DNA of 64,000 bases from JACJWR01 sp963842975. GTDB lineage: Bacteria; Actinomycetota; Actinomycetes; S36-B12; UBA10799. The notes beneath the pieces are model-generated. The model worked only from the letters and a program-made list of their open reading frames with translations. It was not told the DNA's origin and did no database searches. The position numbers and the translations under genes are program-made. Location: positions 310,001 through 374,000 of the forward strand of contig CAWJIH010000004.1 in NCBI GenBank assembly GCA_963842975.1. The letters are read 5' to 3'. Below, one piece after another: positions 62,829 through 64,000 of the stretch. How positions within the stretch are numbered: position 1 is the first letter of the stretch; each line of letters starts with the position of its first letter.

Positions 62829-63731
62829 ATGCGAATTAGGTTCATCAGTTCTGAGGTCTTCGCCGGGTTGTTCCGCAACGTGACCATGACCTTGGCCGTG
62901 ATTCTGACTGTCGCGGTGTCCCTGACCCTGTTCGGTACCGGCCTGCTGGTGCGGGCGCAGGTGAACACCATGAAGGACTTCTGGTACGACAAGGTCGAGG
63001 TGTCGGTCTTCCTCTGCGGCGACAATTCCGACCCGGGAGTGTGCTCCGCCGCCATCACCCCAGAGCAACGGGCCGACCTGCAAACGGCACTCGAAGGCTC
63101 GCCGCTGGTGGAACAGGTCTACTACGAGTCATCGGAGGAGGCCTTCAGCCGCTTCCAGGAGCAGTTCGCGAATTCGCCGATCCTGGAGAATGTCACGGCA
63201 GCAGCGCTGCCGGAATCGTTCCGCATCAAGTTGTACGACCCGGAGGACTATTCGTTGCTGGCAACGGCACTGTCCGATGCTGCCGGGGTCGAGGTGGTTC
63301 GCGACCAGAAGCGACTGCTGGACAACTTCTTCACCGTGCTCAACGGCCTGCAGGCGCTGGCGCTCGGTGTGGCCGCGGCGATGCTGGTAGTCACGACCCT
63401 GCTCGTCGCCAACACCATGAGGGTTTCGGCCTTTAGCCGACGCCGGGAGACCGGAATCATGAAACTCGTGGGCGCCAGCAACTACTACATCCGCCTGCCG
63501 TTCCTGCTGGAAGCGGCGATTGCCGCCACGGTGGGCGGGATCATAGCCTCTGGTGCCTTGATCAGTCTCAAAGTTTTCCTTATTGACCGGGTGCTTTCGC
63601 CCACATTCCAATTCACTGCATTCATCGGTTGGTCAGATATCCACAGAGTTTTGCCAATCATCCTCGCGACCGGGATTTCTTTGGCAGTCTTGGCAGCATT
63701 CTTCGCTATTCGGAGATATCTGAGGGTGTAG
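62829..63731 (+). CDS. ftsX: Cell division protein FtsX
   Basis: Membrane partner of FtsE, 300 residues. One N-terminal helix (VTMTLAVILTVAVSLTLFG) is followed by a large extracytoplasmic loop (about residues 45-170) and three C-terminal helices, the four-helix FtsX topology. The loop has the cysteine pair FLCGDNSDPGVCS, found in actinobacterial FtsX, which binds and activates a cell-wall hydrolase. RRRETGIMKLVGASNYYIRL is the conserved cytoplasmic loop. It is co-transcribed with ftsE. Confidence 0.95.
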   Translation: MRIRFISSEVFAGLFRNVTMTLAVILTVAVSLTLFGTGLLVRAQVNTMKDFWYDKVEVSVFLCGDNSDPGVCSAAITPEQRADLQTALEGSPLVEQVYYESSEEAFSRFQEQFANSPILENVTAAALPESFRIKLYDPEDYSLLATALSDAAGVEVVRDQKRLLDNFFTVLNGLQALALGVAAAMLVVTTLLVANTMRVSAFSRRRETGIMKLVGASNYYIRLPFLLEAAIAATVGGIIASGALISLKVFLIDRVLSPTFQFTAFIGWSDIHRVLPIILATGISLAVLAAFFAIRRYLRV

Positions 63732-63785
63732 CCAGCACGCGGTTTAACGCCTTCAGGTGCCTTGTCACCGACTCCTGGAGGTCGA

Positions 63786-64000
63786 ATGTTCCGCCGCAAT
63801 TCGCGAGTGGTCGCTACCGTCGTGGCCGTGTCTGTCTCGGGTGCCGTGCTTGCAGCCATGGCCCCCGCGGGCGCTAGCCCAGCCGGTTCGGCCGCTGCGG
63901 ATTACGACCTGTGGAGCGCCATGGATACCGCCACCGACCAGCTCGATTCGTTGTCTGGGGAGGTGGTTGCTGCCCAAGCATCGCTGGCCGAGGCGGAGGG
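63786..64000 (+). CDS. Exported coiled-coil protein, likely FtsEX-controlled hydrolase, 5' part only
   Basis: The frame starts at ATG 63786 with GGAGG upstream and runs off the right edge; about 71 residues are visible. A signal peptide (FRRNSRVVATVVAVSVSGAV, cleavage near APAGASPA) is followed by the start of a coiled coil (AMDTATDQLDSLSGEVVAAQ). A secreted coiled-coil protein directly after ftsEX is what one expects of a RipC/PcsB-type NlpC/P60 peptidoglycan hydrolase, but the catalytic domain lies outside the window, so this is inference from context. Confidence 0.6.
   Translation, partial: MFRRNSRVVATVVAVSVSGAVLAAMAPAGASPAGSAAADYDLWSAMDTATDQLDSLSGEVVAAQASLAEAE

Overview
The window is chromosomal DNA from a high-GC actinobacterium (class Actinomycetes). 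The evidence is a WhiB2/WhmD regulator, an MtrA response regulator, a complete coenzyme F420 set (fbiA, fbiB, fused fbiC), a WS/DGAT acyltransferase, an AftB-like GT-C glycosyltransferase, and actinobacterial families such as DUF3159, DUF2505, DUF3499 and DUF6459. From about 27.8 to 50 kb the gene set matches the conserved mycobacterial block fbiAB, whiB2, Rv3259, DUF3499, phosphomannomutase, SIS protein, manA, ahcY, mtrA, comF, hpf, secA. I cannot place the organism below class. No rRNA, tRNA, CRISPR array, transposase or phage gene was seen.

Layout. 1-15.3 kb: accessory genes. These are three PAS/membrane diguanylate cyclases, an alpha/beta hydrolase, a lipid kinase divergent from a PAP2 phosphatase, a VKOR protein, TrpB2, a DUF4190 protein and a HerA-like ATPase. 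Five of these genes carry single-base frameshifts, about ten in all, mostly in short G/C runs; none was seen in the other 49 kb. 15.4-22.4 kb: a PII protein, DUF3159, an SRPBCC protein, then a signalling locus: a LuxR-type regulator and small membrane protein facing an operon of a beta-propeller lipoprotein, a tandem (duplicated) membrane histidine kinase and a small lipoprotein. 22.5-27.8 kb: AftB-like glycosyltransferase, CapA-like protein fused to a CoA-binding domain, YqeY-like protein, strictosidine-synthase-like protein. 27.8-32.8 kb: F420 genes, fbiAB divergent from fbiC. 33-44 kb: whiB2, mannose-phosphate genes, ahcY, CPBP protein, a repeat-rich convergent intergenic region, a membrane protein, mtrA, and a sensorless MtrB kinase core running in frame into ComF. 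44-50 kb: hpf, an orphan regulator, a GNAT enzyme, secA, DUF6459. 50-64 kb: HAD, WS/DGAT, patatin, pruA, DUF2505, the large NAD-glutamate dehydrogenase, prfB, ftsE, ftsX and the start of an exported coiled-coil protein.

How the genes fit together. manB and manA interconvert hexose and mannose phosphates for glycan precursors. PruA makes glutamate, which the large glutamate dehydrogenase oxidises to 2-oxoglutarate. FtsEX normally controls a coiled-coil peptidoglycan hydrolase, matching the gene that follows. MtrA, WhiB2 and FtsEX are all cell-division or envelope functions. Many starts look leaderless: a hexamer TANNNT (or CANNNT) ends 6-7 nt before the ATG/GTG. I used this to choose several starts.

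The best candidates for something new are the truncated MtrB core coupled to mtrA with no lpqB, and the tandem-kinase/beta-propeller lipoprotein locus at 16.9-22.4 kb.
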